The position numbers and the translations under genes were made by a program. Source: Hedera helix (taxonomy: Eukaryota; Streptophyta; Magnoliopsida; Apiales; Araliaceae). Taken from it: 64,000 nucleotides of DNA. How positions within the stretch are numbered: the first letter of the stretch is position 1; every line of letters starts with the position of its first letter. The notes under the pieces are model-generated. The model was not told the DNA's origin. It did not search any database and saw only the letters and a list, made by a program, of their open reading frames with translations. The stretch covers positions 43,072,039 to 43,136,038 of the forward strand of contig OX359266.1 in NCBI GenBank assembly GCA_947179155.2, in the 5' to 3' direction. Shown in pieces: positions 1 through 12,000 of the stretch.

Positions 1-1093
1 TGGAACTATTACTTCTATAATTCCTGAAAATATTATATGTTCCATAATAGTTGAACTTCATTATTTCAACTGAACCTTCCTATTTACGTGAACCTTTCTA
101 TTGAATTGTAACCGTTATTCTGAACTGTGGATCTTGAATTTCACTCCACATCATGTTGACAATTTGGACATTATTTGAATCTGTACAAAGTAAACTTCCG
201 ATACTTATTGTTATCCTATTTCTTCTGTTCATCATTTATATCATTCTAATCATCCAAAAATCAAGCTGTTGTGAATATCTGTGGCCGGGGGCACATATGT
301 GATATATTTGTTGAACAGATGATAGGTTAAAGGCGATATAATAGGTTAAAGGCGATACATCTGTTCGGTGTCTTTTATGGCATGTGGTGAATGTTCTCTT
401 TGGCCCGTAGTGCAAAGATGAACTGTTGTTTGGTACGATTATGACCAAAGGCTGAATCTGGTATAATCATGACCGTTGGTGCTATTTTGAATATCTTTGG
501 CCCGTAGTACAAAGATGAACTGTTGATGTGCATGATTATGATCAGGAACTGTGAATTTGTATTATCTTGACTAATGATATTTCAGATGATAAAAGTTGAT
601 GATGTTTTTCCTAAAAAGAGAACCGAGTGGACATTATAGTCTGCATTATTCTTCTAATAGATTACTCATTCCGCTGCTATTATTGATCTGAACGTTGTTT
701 AAGAATTTAACTGCAGTTTTTGATATAAACCTTGTAGTCTATTGTATTCTATCAAGAACTCAACTGTTGAAGACTAATGATAATTTATTCGTCATTATCT
801 TAGTCATGATATTCTTTACTGGGCTATTTGAGCTCACCCTTTCTTTTGTTCCATTGTTTTTCAACAGGAGATGAAAACATAACAGGGTCTAGCCGGGGAA
901 TGGAGTGAGGGTCCGAGGAATAGTCATCATAGTCTTCACGTTTTGTAAAATAGTGTGGCAATAATAGTGAAGACTTAGTTGTGTATTATTATACACTGTA
1001 TTGTTGTACGTTGTGCTTTGTTGTAATAATTTTGTTGTAGTATTTTGACGACTCAAGTTTGGGCTGTGTGGGCCCAGATTTGGGGGCGTCACA
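1..1093 (+). repeat. 3' part of a large LTR (family A), inserted in a copia element
   Basis: This stretch is nearly identical to 16843-17951, the 3' part of a complete solo LTR. It ends with the same GGGGGCGTCACA terminus, after which a Ty1/copia reverse-transcriptase frame begins. It is therefore the 3' end of a family A LTR that landed inside a copia gene. The 5' end and its target duplication lie outside the window; the 3' flank is GGATT. Short open frames here are LTR sequence, not genes. Confidence 0.85.
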
Positions 1094-2077
1094 GGATTTA
1101 CCATAATTACTGTATATATGGATGATTTAAATCTTGTAGGTACTCTTGAAGAACGCACAAGAACTGCTACTTATTTAAATGATGAATTTGAAATGAAATA
1201 TCTTGTAAAAATAAAATTTTATTTGGGAATACAAGTGGAGCATTTAACATCTGGAATTTTTGTTCACCAATCCACATTTACTGAAAAGATTTTTAATTGT
1301 TTTCATATAGATGAAGCTCACCCTTTGACTATCCCGATGGTTGTTTGATTTCTATAAGTTGATAAAGATCCATTTCGGCCTCTAGAAAGTGGGGAAGAAG
1401 TTTTTGGACCTGAAGTTCCTTACCTAAGTGCAATAGTTTCTCTTATGTATCTTATAAACTGTACACGACCCGATATTACTTTTGTTGTCAACTTGTTGAC
1501 AAGATACAATTCTTTTCCAACTAAAAGGCATTGAAATGGGATTGAACACATTTTGAGATACATCCGTGGAAGTATAGATCTTGGGTTATTTTATCTAAGA
1601 GATTCAATGTCAAGATTGGTTGGATATGCCGATTCAGGATATTTATCAAATCCACATAATGGGATATCACAAACAGGTTATGTATTTATATACTGTAACA
1701 CGACTATATCCTAGAAATCCACAAAGCAAACCATGACAGCTACATCTTCAAATCACTCAGAGATTCTTGCAATACATGAAACAAGTAGAGATTGTATTTG
1801 GTTGAGGTCAGTTGTTCAACATATCCAAGAGTCATGCGGATTACCATCAATCAAAGACATTTCTACAATTATATATGAAGATAACACTACATGCATTGCT
1901 CAACTTAGGGAAGGATACATCAAGGGAGATAGAACGAAACACATTTCACCTAAATTCTTCTACAAACATGAGTTGCAGAAGAATGGTTATATTGATGTGC
2001 ATCAAATTCGATCATGTGATGATCTAGTAGACTTAGTCGAAAAGTCACTACCAAATGCATCGTTTGCAAAACTTTGA
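1094..2077 (+). pseudogene. Ty1/copia polyprotein remnant (end of RT plus RNase H)
   Basis: One reading frame runs from the family A LTR junction to a TGA near 2077 and encodes the end of a copia reverse transcriptase followed by RNase H. The start shows the copia form of the catalytic box (VYMDDL near 1109-1126) and then an EFEMK...LGIQVEH stretch typical of RVT_2. Downstream, the TRPDI block and the RNase H blocks ATSSNHSEI and HISPKFFYKHELQ are recognisable. The frame is not shifted but has four in-frame stops, near 1346, 1355, 1531 and 1712. The upstream pol, integrase and gag are missing because the LTR insertion and window edge cut them off. It is not functional. Confidence 0.9.
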
Positions 2078-2157
2078 AGTAAGATAGGAATGCGTTGACT
2101 GAAAGACTTATCACAACATTTCATCAAGGAATAATGGATTCCTGATGAGGGGAAGAC

Positions 2158-2628
2158 TGTACTCTTTTTCCCTTCTTCAAGTTTTTTCCATTGGTTTTTC
2201 TTTACAAAGTTTTAATGAGACAGTTAATTAAAGTATAATATATTTATGTAAAAGATATGTACTCTTTTTTCCTTCGCTAGGTTTTTTTCCACAAAATTTT
2301 CTTAGCAAAGTATTTAATGAGACATAATCTTGTATCATAGGAAATCAAGAGGGAGTGCTATAAAGTGATTGATTCCCTAAATTTTACCTAAAGTCAAGCT
2401 TACTGTTCCAACTAGATTTTACCTAAAGTCAAATTAACTATTCCAACCAATTCTCTATAAAAGAAGCTATTGTTTAGCTATGAGATATGCATTTCTTTAT
2501 TCTCCATTACCGGTTCATTCATTCAGTTTCTATTACATAGAAGCTAGAAGAAATTTTATAATATTCAAGAAGTTTTATAAAAACCTTAATTCATAAATTT
2601 TTGTGGAGAGAATATTTTATTAGAAACA
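2158..2628 (+). repeat. probable 3' LTR of the copia remnant
   Basis: A purine-rich tract (GAGGGGAAGA, just before 2158) follows the copia coding remnant, as a polypurine tract should. It is followed by TGTACTCTTTTTCCC, a common start for plant copia LTRs. A related CTCTTTTTTCC block recurs near 2261, and GAGGGAGTGCTATAAA near 2350 is also typical. The 3' end is approximate, placed at a CA near 2628. No 5' copy is in the window for comparison. Confidence 0.6.
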
Positions 2629-3114
2629 GTAAATCTATAAATTATGGAGGATGAGATGCAATCACATTACATGACTTTAGAGAATTTAGTTATTGATATC
2701 TTATCAATTTGCATGATCATAGGTCCCTTTTTATCTTAGTTTTTAGCTCATTCTTTCTTGGTTATTACTTTAGTACATGTTATGATCTTGCGTCATTATC
2801 CTCTTCATAGCTAACTTGATCTCACTCTCACCCAGTCGTTGCCTGGGCATACGCTTTCCCCTTCTATTGCTGCATGAGTTCACATTTATACAAAAAATTA
2901 TATACTCAAAGGTGAAAATTTTCGGCATCACCATAAGAATTAATTCCAACAGCTCTTTTAGTTAAATATGAGAGAAATATTTAATCACCACCATAATAGA
3001 CCAATCCAAATCGTAATGATACAAAATCATACACAATTTAGAGATGGGCTTTATTGCACACAAACAGAGAAAATAAGAGCACTTGCGAGCCAGGTTGCCC
3101 GATCTTTTTTATAG
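2629..3114. other. Spacer between copia LTR and terpene synthase
   Basis: No gene or recognisable repeat is seen. The part nearest 3114 should include the 3' UTR of the minus-strand terpene synthase, whose stop codon is at 3115-3117. Confidence 0.5.
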
Positions 3115-6017
3115 CTAGTTGAGGGTAAAGGGTTCGACCAGTAATGAGATCAGATTGTCTTTTGTCCAACGGTCTGCGACGACTCCATGTCCATCTCCAT
3201 GTTGGTACATGCATTGAGTCGCTCTTGCAAGATTTGGATTGACAGTCAAGAATGGTTCCGAAAAAGGATAACTTCCGAGCATATCTTTGTTTAAAGTTTT
3301 CCATATCTCATGGGCTAAACTTTTTATATATTCTCTAGCCACTTCTTCAGTTGCACCCGTATCATTCATGTAGCACTGGATTGCCTTTAGATTATCTCCT
3401 CGTGCCAACTCATCCTGCAAATAATTCAAAAGTTATATTTGATCCTTAAAAAATCATTTTACTCTGTTGCGATACGTACACTATCAATTTAATTTGATTT
3501 TTGAACATTTATATATAATACCGATGATGTTCCCAAATCATTGGTGAGTCGAAGCAGCATGGAGGGGCACCACATGATACTAGGAAGCTTCTCTATGTAA
3601 TTTAGTGCTTCTACAGTTATTTTATCTGTAGTTAGGAAGTAACTACAAAATAACATGATTGGTGCTCCTATTGAAACTACTGCATTGTCGAGATATTCGT
3701 CTAAAGTTGGCTTGTATCCTTGGTGAAACCACTTCGCTTCTGTGAGATACGCTTTACACAGATTTGCCCACTGTACCATTAAAATAAGTCCAAATCATAG
3801 TCAAAGTTACACAAACATAATTAAAATGAATAATAAGCCAATTTGATACAACAACAAATAGTTGAGAAGTATATATGATGTCTTACCTGTTTACTTAAAT
3901 AAGGAGTGATGTTAAAACCTCGCTGTTTCAAAGTCCAATAGCCTATATCATTTGTCGCGTTGAACATTGCTAGAAGAACTGTCTTTATATTGTTTGGGAG
4001 CTTATCAATTTCAGTGATATCCCACCTGCAAGAAAATTCATACATATTATTGAACAAGGCATGATCGATAACATTGTAAAATAATAGCAAAAATTATTCT
4101 ATTTGGGTTGGCTTTGTACTTCTAATTATACTTCGAAATGTGTAGTTTAATATTAATAATTATATCTTAAGCGAGATGTTTTATAATTAGTTAAAACTCA
4201 AGGACGAAAATATAGGGCACAAATATAGTGGACAATTTTGGATTTTAGTCCTACATCTCCGTACAAACCTGTCAACAAAATCCGTGAATAGCTCTAGTTC
4301 TTCTACTGAGCCATAGACATCGTAAACATCATCAATGACTGTTATGAAACAGGTTACTTTGGTTAACATATCTCGGAAAGCTCCATATTGTGGATCGGAA
4401 AGCATTCCGTTGCACCAGAAGTAGTGTTCCGTCAACCTATCTCTTGTAAAGGTCATCTTGTCTAAGCCCAGGTCCACCCACCACCTAAAACATTGTAAAA
4501 TATATAATAGCTTAGGATTTGTTTCATCTCATACAATTAAATGAATTAGAACTGTCAGTTCAAATTTTTGATCTTACCTTGCTAGTTTACTGACTTCCTT
4601 CTGATGAATTGATTGCACAATGTTGTAATCCAACTTAGCTAGCTGAAGCAAATTAGGGTTCTTGTTTGGTTCTTGCTCGTAAGTATCAATGAACCATCTA
4701 GCCTCCAACCTTGGCAATTTCCAATGCAATGGCATATCTAAAGCATGGTTCACTTTTCTTACCATGCTCGGTGATAAGTTCCCTTTTATTTTCTTCAAAT
4801 GTTTTGTAGTGAAGGCCTTGGCCTCATCAATGATGTCTTCACCTTTAAACCCGAAGAAAGAGGCTTCATACAAACTAAGCAGCCCCTTCGCATCCTCGCA
4901 GAGAGATGCCTTGAATGAACCATTCTCGTCCTTGAACCTTTTGAATACATCTGTCTCCCAAAACAAAATAAATAATATGATATATCTGAACAGATCAAAC
5001 ATGCACGTCTTTTTTTTTAATTGAGTTATCTATCCATTTATTATCAAAAAAACATCTTTTGAAAATTTCAATTCTAATTTTTGTAATGGTGATTTTGTAC
5101 TAAACTTCTTTTATGACTAATTGGCACATAATGACTGCAATTAAATTAATTAAGAAGAAAAAGTGGAGGTTTAGTGGGTTAATGTCAAACTGTCATTTAA
5201 TATTCTTCAAAATATGTACGTATTTGTCGTGATACTACCCAGGCAAAATGATTTAAAGTATGATGTATCAACTTTAATTAAAAATGATATCGCCCGATGA
5301 TTGAAAATGATATCAAGCCATCATGTGTTCGGTTCTTCAGATTGACATATATGTACATATATTTTGTGTCAGATATAATGATGTTGCTTTCAGATAGTTG
5401 ATATGTGGAGGATACAAACCTTGGGGTACATCATAACCATGTTGTCGAAGGAGCCTAAATTGAAGGGCTGTTGAACCGAGATCACTGCTTAACCATGCAT
5501 CATTGCTATCATTATAAATAACATCAAGTGCTTTCTTTATGTCTTTGTCAAACTGATACTTCAACCCTAGCCTTTGAACTGAATCAATCAGCTCGAGCTT
5601 TGCTGTCAATGCAACATCCATATCTCCATTAATGAGATGTTGCACCTCATCCTTCAACTTATCAACCTGGCTTACATATTTCTCTTCCTGCACATAATTA
5701 AGAAACACTACTGGTAAACATTCACAAAAACCCTAAAGAAAAATAAATAAATAAATAAATATAACATTAGCATAGGTAATAAGTTTTAATACAGTATAAT
5801 CACTGGTGAGTGACTTGACAAAATTATAGTCCCAGAAACTTGGTGGATAGTTTGCAGATCGTCGATTCACTGCTTGATCATGGTCAATTGTTGTGATGGT
5901 TGCAATGCACTGAATGGATTTACTATCACGAATTCTAGAATGGTTTTTTGGTGATGGAAGCGAAACGCGGCGGGTTGGGGAGACTATGAGAGGTGAAAAG
6001 AGACATTGAAGAGCCAT
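3115..6017 (-). CDS. TPS-b class terpene synthase (probable plastid monoterpene synthase), 7 exons
   Basis: Exons on the minus strand are 6017-5793, 5687-5420, 4950-4578, 4484-4269, 4025-3887, 3770-3522 and 3414-3115. All six introns are GT-AG, phases agree, and the 1770-nt CDS gives 589 residues. Seven exons and this length are usual for class III plant TPS genes. Residues 1-50 are Ser/Arg-rich with few acidic residues near the N-terminus, as in a plastid transit peptide. The RRX8W motif is R52-R53...W62. RDR is at 303-305, the metal-binding DDVYD at 340-344, and the NSE/DTE motif (N484 D485 xx T488 xxx E492) spans the exon 6/7 junction. By family knowledge such enzymes ionise geranyl diphosphate with Mg2+ or Mn2+ to make monoterpenes. 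The product cannot be read from sequence; resemblance to alpha-terpineol-type synthases is from memory. No disabling lesion is seen. Confidence 0.93.
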
Positions 6018-6087
6018 TTCCTAATTTCTTTCAAGAAATATTAGCTAGCTAGGAAGTCTTATGGAGTCTGTAGTATACAAATTGCAG

Positions 6088-6096
6088 TATTTATAG
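6088..6096 (-). promoter_or_regulatory. TATA box of the terpene synthase
   Basis: On the minus strand this reads CTATAAATA, about 71-79 bp upstream of the ATG at 6017. That is a plausible spacing for a short 5' UTR. No competing TATA element lies nearer the start. Confidence 0.65.
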
Positions 6097-6111
6097 CTAG
6101 CGACAGGTTAT

Positions 6112-6870
6112 GCAAAGGATCCACCTGAAACAAACATGTTTCACGATTGTTGATACTATACATTTGTAGACTGCAACTGGTGTCTTTTGCAAAATGACCG
6201 GAGCATCCTTTTTCGGACGTAGTTTGTTTTAGTCTAAGCTCAAAACTTAAAAATAAAACGAAAGATGTTACCTATCAGTCTCAAATTAAAAGTATTGTTT
6301 TAATTTTTTATTTGATAAATTTATTAATTTTAGAATTGATAATTAAACATATATAAATATATTTATAAAATTATAAAAATTAGATTAGTACAACATGCAA
6401 ATTGTATCTAGTTTTTTATAATTATTGTATCTAGTTTTTTATAATTATAATCTGTTAACCTAAATTTATCCAACAAAGCTATAAAAAAATAGTATACATT
6501 AATCTTTACGCAAAGGATCCACCTGAAACAAACATGTTTCACGATTGTTGATACTATACATTTGTAGACTGCAACTGGTGTCTTTTGCAAAATGACCGGA
6601 GCATCCTTTTTCGGACGTAGTTTGTTTTAGTCTAAGCTCAAAACTAAAAAATAAAACGAAAGATGTAATCTCTCCGTCTCAAATTAAAAGTTTTGTTTTA
6701 ATTTTTTATTTGATAAATTTATTTTTTTTAGAATTGATAATTAAACATATATAAATATATTTATGAAATTATTTAATTATAAAAATTAGATTAGTACAGC
6801 ATGCAAATTATATCTAGTTTTTTATAATTATAATCTCTTAACTTAAATTTATTCAACAAAGCTATAAAAA
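6112..6870. repeat. Tandem duplication of about 398 bp in the terpene synthase upstream region
   Basis: The block starting GCAAAGGATCCACCTG at 6112 recurs at 6510 (offset 398) and stays highly similar for about 150 bp. Similarity continues, with small indels, to about 6870. The first copy carries a degenerate version of the left part of the MITE at 6668-6938. It begins only about 15 bp upstream of the TATA box, so it doubles the proximal promoter. Confidence 0.85.
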
Positions 6871-6938
6871 ATTAATTTTAAAAATAATTAATTTAACTAA
6901 AAAATCTAAATGAAACTTTTAATCTAAGACGGAGGGAA
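6668..6938. mobile_element. Stowaway-like MITE (Tc1/mariner type)
   Basis: The ends form a terminal inverted repeat of about 27 bp around the core CTCCGTCT / AGACGGAG. It is flanked by TA at 6666-6667 and 6939-6940, the Tc1/mariner target duplication. The interior is AT-rich and has no ORF. It lies about 650-920 bp upstream of the terpene synthase ATG. Confidence 0.75.
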
Positions 6939-6940
6939 TA

Positions 6941-8899
6941 TAATTTTAATATTTTTACTCTTAGTAAAAGAGAATATCATATCAAGCGTAGATGAGTAAT
7001 AGGAAGGAAAGTAAAGGAACTTTGATAATACTCCTTTACTCTTTTCAAACGTCAATAAAGAAAGCAGTTGATGTTATTTCAAGGGATTACAGTTTCTGGA
7101 TTATTAATTCTGGGTATCAATTGTTTTATTTTAAAAAAATATAGTTGCATGTTTATTTATAGAGAGTTATAAATCAGATAACTCAAAACAAGGGTATTTT
7201 TAGCTTAAAACTTTTGCTACTGTAGTCGCCGAAAGATATTACTACAAAATAGCTTTGGGAGGTGATAAATAGCACCACTTTAGAATATTATGTTATTATA
7301 TTGGATGAAATGCTACGGAGTAAACTTTTATTAGCCAATATAGAATACGGCTCGTTAAAGAATTATATATAGGAAAATCTTCCTAATAATACTTGGAAAC
7401 ACTCATGATCTTATTATTTAGTAAGAGAAAAAAAAAATCATGGACTTATTATTTAGTAAGAGAAAAAAAATATCATGGTCTTATTAATAATTAAGTCGTT
7501 CCATTTTCTGTTTAAATATTGACAAAATATTAACCTGTTGGGCAATAATTCAATATAGGTGGGTTAGCTGCCTAGTTATATCTGGACGGTAGAAGGGTCC
7601 CCAACTCTATTAACGAAATAAACTATAAATTCCACATTTTATTCAAGATCGGTGGATTATTTGCTTATTAAGCACAGGCTTCTCTTTCAAGAAAATAGAT
7701 CTCAGTGCAAAATCATGTGATTGCGAAGAATCGCATTTTTCAATTATTAAAAAGTTCTCGGCTAAACTAACCGAATAAAATAGAAATTTAATTGAAACTG
7801 AATATTAAATAAAAAAAATTATTTATTAATTAATTTATCTGAAGTAATTGAATGACAAAATTTTCTATTTTAATCCAAAATATGTATAAGAAAAATGATA
7901 CTTATTTTTTAAAATATTGAAATGGAAGTAGTATTTTAAATTGTTTAGTTTATTTTTTCATATTCATACTTTAAAGTACTTTATATTAAAAAAAATTGTT
8001 TATGATTTTTTTTACTTTTATTATATTAAAAAATTAGTAGTAAATTTTTACCTCTCATAGTGATATAATAGATAATAAACAAATTATAGTAGTAGAATAA
8101 TTTTTTATACATATATATGTATTTAAATAAATAACAATAACGGGATTAAAACACATATGCATGCACTTAGATAAATAATAAAACAAACATATAAAATTCA
8201 ACTAGGACTCAAACAAACATAAACTTTTGAACAATTTTTAATGGAGTATACTATTAGTAATATAATTTTAGAAATAAATATCTAAAAATATTAATGTCAT
8301 TTTATCGATTCATAAAATCAAAACAAAAAATTATAACAACATTTATTAAATTAATTATTAATTTGTTTAAAGAAAAATAAAAAATAATTTGTAAATAATA
8401 AAATTTGATTAAAAACATATAAATAGAAATATTATTCAATAGTATTTTTTACTTATTCAACCATAATTTTTTATTTCTCACCTTGTCGGCTTCTTCTGTG
8501 TATACTTTTTCGATTATCAACCGGTCAGAATCTTGAATAATAAGATGGATGGAAAAGTTGAACACAAATGGGTGCTATTCCCCAATGTGGCCATGGCAAA
8601 AACGAGAATATTATGACGTATTAGAGAAAATAAAATGATTTAAATTATAATTGAATACTTAATTTGACAATCACAATTATTAATAATATTTGTATTATTA
8701 AGTGGGGAAGTAAAATGAAAATGAGGAAAATGGAGGAGACGAGAGTAGCAGCTATTGAGATATTACACATAAATCTTATATCAGATAAATTCAATAATTT
8801 AGATGGGTTAATAAGAATGATACAGTTTGAACCTATTAAGTTAAACTTTTTGGTAAGGTGATGATTTAATATATTTGTTGAGTCAGTCTACACAGGTGT
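6941..8899. other. AT-rich intergenic DNA
   Basis: No gene is supported. A short direct repeat (TTATTTAGTAAGAGAAAAAA twice, 7410-7470) is the only clear structure. The open frame at 8664-8861 has no recognisable motifs. Confidence 0.5.
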
Positions 8900-8964
8900 A
8901 CGTTGTATTGGTAATGAATTAATATGGAGATAGATCATACAATATATTCCGCTACAAGTTGTTA
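8900..8964 (+). repeat. Left copy of a 65-bp direct repeat flanking the CACTA element
   Basis: It starts ACGTTGTATTGGTAATG and ends GCTACAAGTTGTTA, and matches 12565-12629 with a few substitutions and small indels. This is far longer than the 3-bp duplication made by CACTA transposition. Confidence 0.8.
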
Positions 8965-8984
8965 CTCACTACAAGAAAAAGGCT

Positions 8985-9420
8985 TAATTCCGACGAAAAT
9001 TTTCGTCAGAAATATACCTATTCCGTCGGAATTATATTATTACCGACAGAAAGTTCGGTCAATGATTCGGACGAAAATAACCGCGTCGAGATTAATTCCG
9101 TCGAACATTCGAACGAAAATATAATCTTCGACGCCTTCTCCCCGTCGCAGTTTTCGTCGAAATTCATATATGTCCGACAGAATATATTCCGTCGAAAATA
9201 AATAATTCTGTCGGAATTTTAATATATAACTTCGACGGAATTTTCGTCAGAAAAGGCACTCCATCCGTCGAATATAATCTCTTAATTTCGACGAAAATTT
9301 CGTCGTAATAATTTCATTCTGTCAGTAATAATCCTTCCGATATTTAGGAAATTAAACATTTAATACAATAATTCCGACGGAAGTTCCGTCGTAAATACCT
9401 AATTCCGTCGAAAATATAAG
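8985..9420. repeat. Left subterminal repeat array of the CACTA element
   Basis: Roughly twenty copies, in both orientations, of a short motif around ATTCCGTCG / CGACGGAAT occur here, spaced about 15-40 bp apart. Pairs can form small palindromes. In En/Spm, such subterminal motifs bind TNPA; this role is inferred by analogy. Confidence 0.75.
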
Positions 9421-9658
9421 TTTTTTTTTAAAAGGTTCTTTTTGCTTTTTTCAATGCCAGGTTTTAAAACTATATTTTTTGTACCTGCAAACCTGCTTTA
9501 TCCCAACAGCACAATAGCAATCAATTCTTTATGTTCACACACTTGATATAAATATAAACGACGACAAATTATAAAATAAATTATCATACTTTACAAAACT
9601 AAACAAAATTACGATGAATTACAATTAATTAACCTAAATTAAAGTAAGTACAATTAAA

Positions 9659-10594
9659 TTATAATCTACAAAGAATCATCGCCCGGAGATCGACGATTCT
9701 GCTGTGGTGTATGAAAATCATCGTTGTCACCCTCTCCCCCCCCCCCCCCCCCCCCCCCCCCGCGCTCACGATCGGCATCGCCAGTTTTTTTAGGCACACG
9801 CTTAGTTTAGTTTTCCCCCCACGTTTAATTGTCTTGTAACGAGGCAAGTTGCAAATGTCACACCGCAGTTTATCTATGCCAGCCCCATAATATAACATGC
9901 AGTCCTGCTCACAAGCATCGATCTTTGTATACCCCAAATTTAAACCCTTTACTATCTTTTTAACTTTATAATAACTTAGGGGCAGAGTGTGACCCTTTGG
10001 TAAAAACTCGCTGATAAGCCTAAGCAACTCATTGAAACCTCTCTCACTGCAGCCATGCTCATTCTTGAAGTGTAAAAGTTTCGCCACTGCAGATAGCCTG
10101 GTGTGCTTATCATTTCCATCGTACAATGGGACAGCAGATTCAGATAGTATATTGTAAAAGGCTGCTGCTGTGTCCTTTGGCTCTTGATGACCAGTTATTG
10201 ATGACTGCTCATTTGCACCCCAATCAATATTGTTAAGGCTATATGCATCAACCAACATCTCCACGGCATCATAACTATCATCGTATCGATCGCAGTGAAT
10301 TGGTTGGCCTATACTGTCACTTATTTCGCTGAACTCAGTTGACTCTCCGTGATGAATCCATAGAGAATACCCATCTACAAACCCACGCGAATACAAATCG
10401 TACTTAATGTTGTCGGCTTTCTTCCAAATTAGGTTTTTACATTTGAAACATGGGCATCTCATCTTTTCGTTAGAATTATTAGCATGTTCATTGGCAAAGT
10501 TTAAAAATTTAGACACCCCATCACGGTACTCAGGCAGTAATCCTCTACCATCAACCGGTATTCTACGGTACATCCAGCTCCGGTCATCTGACAT
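9659..10594 (-). pseudogene. TNP2-type CACTA transposase, 3'-truncated
   Basis: The frame starts at ATG 10594 (MSDDRSWMYRR) and gives 311 residues, against 700 or more in full plant TNP2 proteins. Residues 5-84 fit the transposase-associated domain: RSWMYRR, PEYRDGVSKFL, a CPCFKC cysteine cluster at 47-52, then GFVDGYSLWIHHGE. Residues after about 130 match the start of the TNP2 transposase region, including AVPLYDGNDKHTRLSAV and CDICNLPRYK. Homology ends soon after RYK. The frame then crosses a 26-base C run, read as a glycine tract, and stops. The catalytic DDE part is missing, so the protein should not transpose on its own. Confidence 0.85.
9736..9761. repeat. Poly-C run (26 C) inside the transposase frame
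   Basis: A pure cytosine run of 26 bases lies near the 3' end of the transposase frame. Its length may be uncertain in the assembly, so the frame downstream of it (lower coordinates) is not reliable. Confidence 0.9.
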
Positions 10595-10968
10595 ATTTAA
10601 CTGAACAATACGATGTATCAAATTAACCAGGGTGCTTAGCGTATGTGTGTGTATTCATGATTCCTGCATGACTTCACCTTCTAAGTATACGGGTCAGGCT
10701 TCTATCCCGTTCTTAGACGCGTCTCCTCACTTATGCCAACACCGTGAGCACGTTTTTTCTGTTTCAAAGAAATTTCGACAGCACCTCCCCATGGTCTCTA
10801 AGTACACGAAATAAACCACGTCAACGTAGGCTAAGTATGTACTCAGAGAACATGTGGAGATATCAACGAAAAGTCCCAAAAACAAATAAAACGTACTCAA
10901 ATTGTTGGCACAAACCTAAGTGAGGGACATAACATCTAGTAACAGTCCCAGACGGGGGACTATTTGGC

Positions 10969-10989
10969 ATTCACTCATAGTGAGTGAAT
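10969..10989. repeat. Short palindrome ATTCACTC-(5)-GAGTGAAT in the CACTA element
   Basis: An 8-bp perfect stem with a 5-base loop, followed directly by GTCAAACGAG. The same arrangement recurs at 11139-11159. Confidence 0.75.
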
Positions 10990-11138
10990 GTCAAACGAGT
11001 TTCTAAGCTCCTAACTAAATTACATACACAAGTGATTGAATTTATTAAACGAATTTTTTGGGTACAGCGCAATTGAATTTCTAAAATCGTAACGAAACTG
11101 CATGTACAACTGATTTGATTAAATTGAGAGTATTCTAT

Positions 11139-11159
11139 ATTCACTCGTTACGAGTGAAT
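11139..11159. repeat. Second palindrome ATTCACTCG-(3)-CGAGTGAAT in the CACTA element
   Basis: A 9-bp perfect stem with a 3-base loop, again followed by GTCAAACGAG. The loop differs from the first copy while the stem core and the downstream 10-mer are kept. Confidence 0.75.
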
Positions 11160-11169
11160 GTCAAACGAG

Positions 11170-11830
11170 GAACGTTAAATTTATTTTATTTTATTTTATT
11201 TTGTTTTACTTAATTTACTTTATTTTCATTGTATTTAATTTAACTTAGTCTTATTTAATTTAATTTAATTTAATTTAATTAGTTTATTTTATTTTACTTA
11301 ATTTAATTTATTTTTTCTGAATTATATTTAATTTCAATTAATTTTATTTAATTTAACTTAATTTAATTTTTTTAATTATATTAACTTAATTTATTTTATT
11401 TTATTTTATTTTACTTATTTTATTTTATTTTACTTTATTTTAATTGTATTTAATTTAACTTAGTTTAATTTAATTTAAATGTAATTATTTTATTTTATTT
11501 TATTTGACTTTATTTATTTTCTTTTATTTTAATTATATTAAATTTAACTTAATTTAATTTAATTTTATTACATTAATTTTATTATAATAAATTAATTTAA
11601 TTATATTTTATTTTATTTTAGTTTATTTTACTTAATTTAATTTACTTGTTCTGAATTATATTTAACTTCATTTAATTTTATTTAATTTCTCTTCATTTTA
11701 TTTTATTAAATTATATTAAATTAATTTATTTTATTTAGTTTTATGAATTTAATTTATTTTAAGCATATTTAATTTAACTTATTTTTTTTTAATTATATTT
11801 TTATGTTAGTTCATTTCATTTTATGTTATT
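11170..11830. repeat. Degenerate ATTTT/ATTTAATT low-complexity array
   Basis: About 660 bp made almost only of short units such as TTTTA, TTTAA and TTTATTTTA on the plus strand, with few G or C. It lies inside the CACTA element, upstream of the minus-strand transposase. Confidence 0.85.
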
Positions 11831-12000
11831 ATTACAAAACTAAGTAAATACTACTTAGCTTATTTTAATATTGACAAATTAGGAAAATACATAAATAGAT
11901 GTAAGGCCCACAAATATTGCATTTGACCAATTTTAACAGAAATTCCGTCGGAAATTCACAAAATAATAACCATCAAGAAAATATCACAAAATAATAAATC

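Noticed and set aside
236..448. Minus-strand frame, repeated at 16992-17306 and in part elsewhere
   Set aside because: It lies in LTR copies, varies between them and has no known domain.
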